This document shows positions 62,208 through 64,000 of a DNA stretch of 64,000 bases, in pieces; positions within the stretch are counted from its first letter, which is position 1; every line of letters begins with the position of its first letter. The notes beneath the pieces are model-generated. The model was not told where the DNA came from. It searched no databases and saw nothing but the letters and a program-made list of their open reading frames with translations. The stretch is taken from contig NZ_JBAIYU010000019.1 of NCBI RefSeq assembly GCF_036763085.1, positions 1 through 64,000 of the forward strand, read 5' to 3'. Both the position numbers and the translations under genes were made by a program. The stretch is from JBAIYU01 sp036763085 (GTDB taxonomy: Bacteria > Bacillota > Negativicutes > DSM-1736 > Dendrosporobacteraceae).

Positions 62208-62756
62208 TTATTTGCTGAAATATCTTTCTAGAAGACCTTTGAAGGCAGCGCCATGGCGGGCTTCATCCTTACACATTTCATGAACTGTATCATGAATTGC
62301 ATCAAGGCCTAGTTCTTTAGCGCGCTTAGCCAAATCTAACTTACCTTTACATGCGCCGTATTCTGCCTCTACTCTTAATTCAAGGTTCTTTTTAGTACAT
62401 GCATTTACTACTTCACCAAGAAGCTCAGCGAATTTTGCTGCATGTTCAGCTTCCTCAATAGCGATTCTTTTATATGCTTCAGCAACTTCAGGATAACCTT
62501 CTCTGTCAGCCTGACGGCTCATAGCTAAGTACATACCTACCTCGGTACATTCACCCATAAAATTCATTTTTAAGCCTTCAATTACTTCCTCATCTATACC
62601 TGCCGCAACACCAATGCGATGTTCATCAGCCCAATTAAGTTCTCTTGTTGACTGTTCAATAAATTTGCCCGCTGGAGCCTTACATTGTGGACAAGCGCCT
62701 GGCGCAGTGTCTCCTTGGTGTGCATACCCACAGATTGTGCAAATAAAGTTTTTCAT
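62208..62756 (-). CDS. Reverse rubrerythrin
   Basis: 182 residues. The rubredoxin domain is at the N-terminus (C-T-I-C-G-Y and C-P-Q-C-K, residues 6-9 and about 22-25), followed by the ferritin-like diiron domain (E-C-T-E-V-G, E-E-A-E-H, E-A-E-Y-G-A-C and D-E-A-R-H-G). This reversed order defines the reverse rubrerythrins, NADH-linked peroxidases of anaerobes. GGGGGAG lies 5 bases before the ATG. The upstream region has a PerR-box-like palindrome, fitting peroxide control. Confidence 0.92.
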   Translation of the reverse strand: MKNFICTICGYAHQGDTAPGACPQCKAPAGKFIEQSTRELNWADEHRIGVAAGIDEEVIEGLKMNFMGECTEVGMYLAMSRQADREGYPEVAEAYKRIAIEEAEHAAKFAELLGEVVNACTKKNLELRVEAEYGACKGKLDLAKRAKELGLDAIHDTVHEMCKDEARHGAAFKGLLERYFSK

Positions 62757-62771
62757 TATATCTCCCCCTAT

Positions 62772-62788
62772 TTAATAATTATTATTAA
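62772..62788 (-). promoter_or_regulatory. PerR-box-like palindrome upstream of the reverse rubrerythrin
   Basis: TTAATAATTATTATTAA is a perfect 17-base palindrome. Its 15-base core TAATAATTATTATTA differs at two positions from the PerR consensus TTATAATnATTATAA. It lies 16 bases before the start codon, where it could block transcription. Simple AT-richness is the alternative. Confidence 0.45.
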
Positions 62789-62931
62789 TAGATAATAATA
62801 ATCTAATTCCTAATTAATAATATACAAGATGTTCATTGGAAAATCAAGCAAATTTTTTTAAAAAAATTAGTTTTTGTTAGACTTTTAATCTTACGCTTGA
62901 CCAAGTACACTTATTCTTAGGAGTTTTAAAC

Positions 62932-62983
62932 AAAGGACCAGAGTATACATCAGTTGTTTTGGCGATGTATACTCTGGTCCTTT
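62932..62983 (-). terminator. Terminator of the BASS-family gene
   Basis: A perfect 20-bp inverted repeat (62932-62951 and 62964-62983) with a 12-base loop lies just past the minus-strand stop. Confidence 0.85.
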
Positions 62984-63002
62984 TACTCGTTTATGTAGTT
63001 TT

Positions 63003-63965
63003 TCATGTGATGTGAGATTTCTTTGTGAAGTAATTGTAGATATGCGGTATAATCGTCGCAAGCGGTTGTTGATACAAGATTGAGAGGGTTATGGGGATGG
63101 CTACTGCTGGCGGAAAATAAGATAAAGCTAATACCAGCCCGCAAGCATTATTCCTGATACCGACATTGTATATCATAGTGAGAACGGATTCTTTTGAGCG
63201 GTCCTTTAAGACGTAAGAACCTAGATAGCCAACAAAGTAACCTGTTGAAACAATTAATAAGGTTACAAGCATAGTTTTAAGTATTGATAAATCCCAGACA
63301 ATCTGTGGGGCTACTAATGATGCATTTATTAAAATAACAAGCATTAAGGATAGCTTAGAGGTCGCCCCGCCGATGTTTTTAGTGAAGTTTGCCACACGTC
63401 CGTCAGTGGCATCATGAAGGAGCATACCGGCGATACTTGGCAAGGTTACCATCAGTGAGAGGTCTAAAATCATTTTGACGTAATTTATTTCGACAGTTTG
63501 CCCAATAACCATATTAAAGAAAAGCGGCAGGACCAAAGGCACTACGATTGTATCCAGGGTTACTGCAACAAGGGACACAGCTAAATTTCCTTTTACTAAG
63601 GCGGTCCAAATGACTGATGTAACACCAATCGGTATAGATGCGCCAATTAGATAACCGATACGAATAAAGGGTTCGTCCGGGTAGAATATGATACCGGCTA
63701 ACCATGCTGTCAGTGGTGTTACAAAATGTACTAAGACTAAAATCCAAAGTGGTATCAATGGTTTACTTAGTACTTTGATAAATTCTTTGAAACTTGTTCC
63801 TAGTGCGGTAACGAAAGTCATGTAGGCAAAAAAAGCAACTACTAAATACCTTATTAAAGGAGTATCAGGAATTTTCAAAATAAATCCTAAGAACAGACCG
63901 GATAATACTACTAAGAACATTTTTCGTCCCAACCAATTGTTTAACGAAGAAAAGAAAGCAGACAT
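63003..63965 (-). CDS. Bile-acid:sodium-symporter (BASS/SBF) family transporter
   Basis: 320 residues with about ten hydrophobic segments. Features include A-S-I-P-I-G-V-T-S-V-I-W-T and Y-N-V-G-I-R-N-N-A-C-G-L-V-L-A, the discontinuous-helix region of BASS proteins where sodium and substrate bind. Prokaryotic members carry pantoate, bile acids, organic anions or arsenite; the exact substrate is unknown. GGGGG is about 7 bases before the ATG at 63965. The promoter lies at or beyond the window edge. Confidence 0.85.
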   Translation of the reverse strand: MSAFFSSLNNWLGRKMFLVVLSGLFLGFILKIPDTPLIRYLVVAFFAYMTFVTALGTSFKEFIKVLSKPLIPLWILVLVHFVTPLTAWLAGIIFYPDEPFIRIGYLIGASIPIGVTSVIWTALVKGNLAVSLVAVTLDTIVVPLVLPLFFNMVIGQTVEINYVKMILDLSLMVTLPSIAGMLLHDATDGRVANFTKNIGGATSKLSLMLVILINASLVAPQIVWDLSILKTMLVTLLIVSTGYFVGYLGSYVLKDRSKESVLTMIYNVGIRNNACGLVLALSYFPPAVAIPITLSILYQQPLATIIPHIYNYFTKKSHIT

Positions 63966-64000
63966 ATAAAGACCCCCAAAAATTAGTACAGCCCTCCTCA

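Noticed and set aside
61996..62283. 95-residue open frame overlapping the VOC gene end
   Set aside because: It runs across two terminators and the end of the opposite-strand rubrerythrin gene and has no ribosome site.

Overview
The window looks like chromosomal DNA of an AT-rich, strictly or facultatively anaerobic, Gram-negative-type Firmicute, most likely in the Negativicutes (Sporomusa/Pelosinus-like). This is inferred from four things. Firmicute-style strong GGAGG ribosome sites and long AT-rich terminators are common. A signal-peptide-bearing beta-barrel protein ends in phenylalanine (9198-10136), which implies an outer membrane. There is a reverse rubrerythrin. An Etf pair with electron-bifurcating-type sequence signatures sits next to sigma-54 and cytochrome bd genes. 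No rRNA, tRNA, CRISPR array, insertion sequence or prophage was seen.

Left part (1-12 kb). The minus strand opens with the N-terminal 461 codons of a protein built from 12 in-frame copies of a FliM/FliY-like D-I-E-A-L-L motif, preceded by a small lipoprotein gene. Next come a plus-strand operon of an LhgO-type FAD dehydrogenase plus etfB and etfA, an EamA exporter, a Cache-HAMP-PAS-GGDEF-HD-GYP c-di-GMP enzyme, a porin-like barrel with a candidate Fur-controlled promoter, a DEAD-box RNA helicase and a zinc-ribbon protein.

Sugar region (12-26 kb). An MFS transporter and a phosphoglucomutase lead into a galactose block. A eukaryotic-type hexokinase gene is divergent from galT-galK-galM-ROK repressor, followed by an mglBAC galactose/glucose ABC importer. 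galE is not in the window. A palindrome in the hexokinase/galT spacer is a candidate operator for the ROK protein.

Signalling and DNA/RNA maintenance region (26-50 kb). This holds a Mrr-like nuclease-fold protein, a GntP permease, a DoxX protein and an unusual two-gene phosphorelay: an HPt/CheA-type kinase fused to a CheX-like phosphatase domain, followed by a CheY receiver fused to a STAS-like domain. The relay is preceded by a promoter with a near-consensus Fur box. Further on are recQ, a DHH phosphoesterase, topB with a divergent DEAD-box helicase, a 66-residue protein behind a structured leader with competing helices, an APC permease, MFS transporters, an ABC-F ATPase, a DapB-family reductase and a BusR-like (GntR plus RCK_C) regulator.

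Right part (50-64 kb). This contains glyoxalase and DUF1904-type proteins, a 35-residue membrane peptide, cydAB plus an unknown third gene, a secreted PrcB-domain protein, a third DEAD-box helicase, a DedA/TVP38 protein with an apparently leaderless promoter, rpoN, an SGNH hydrolase, a C_GCAxxG_C_C protein, a VOC protein, the reverse rubrerythrin and a bile-acid:sodium-symporter-family transporter. All calls come from reading the sequence. No database search was possible.
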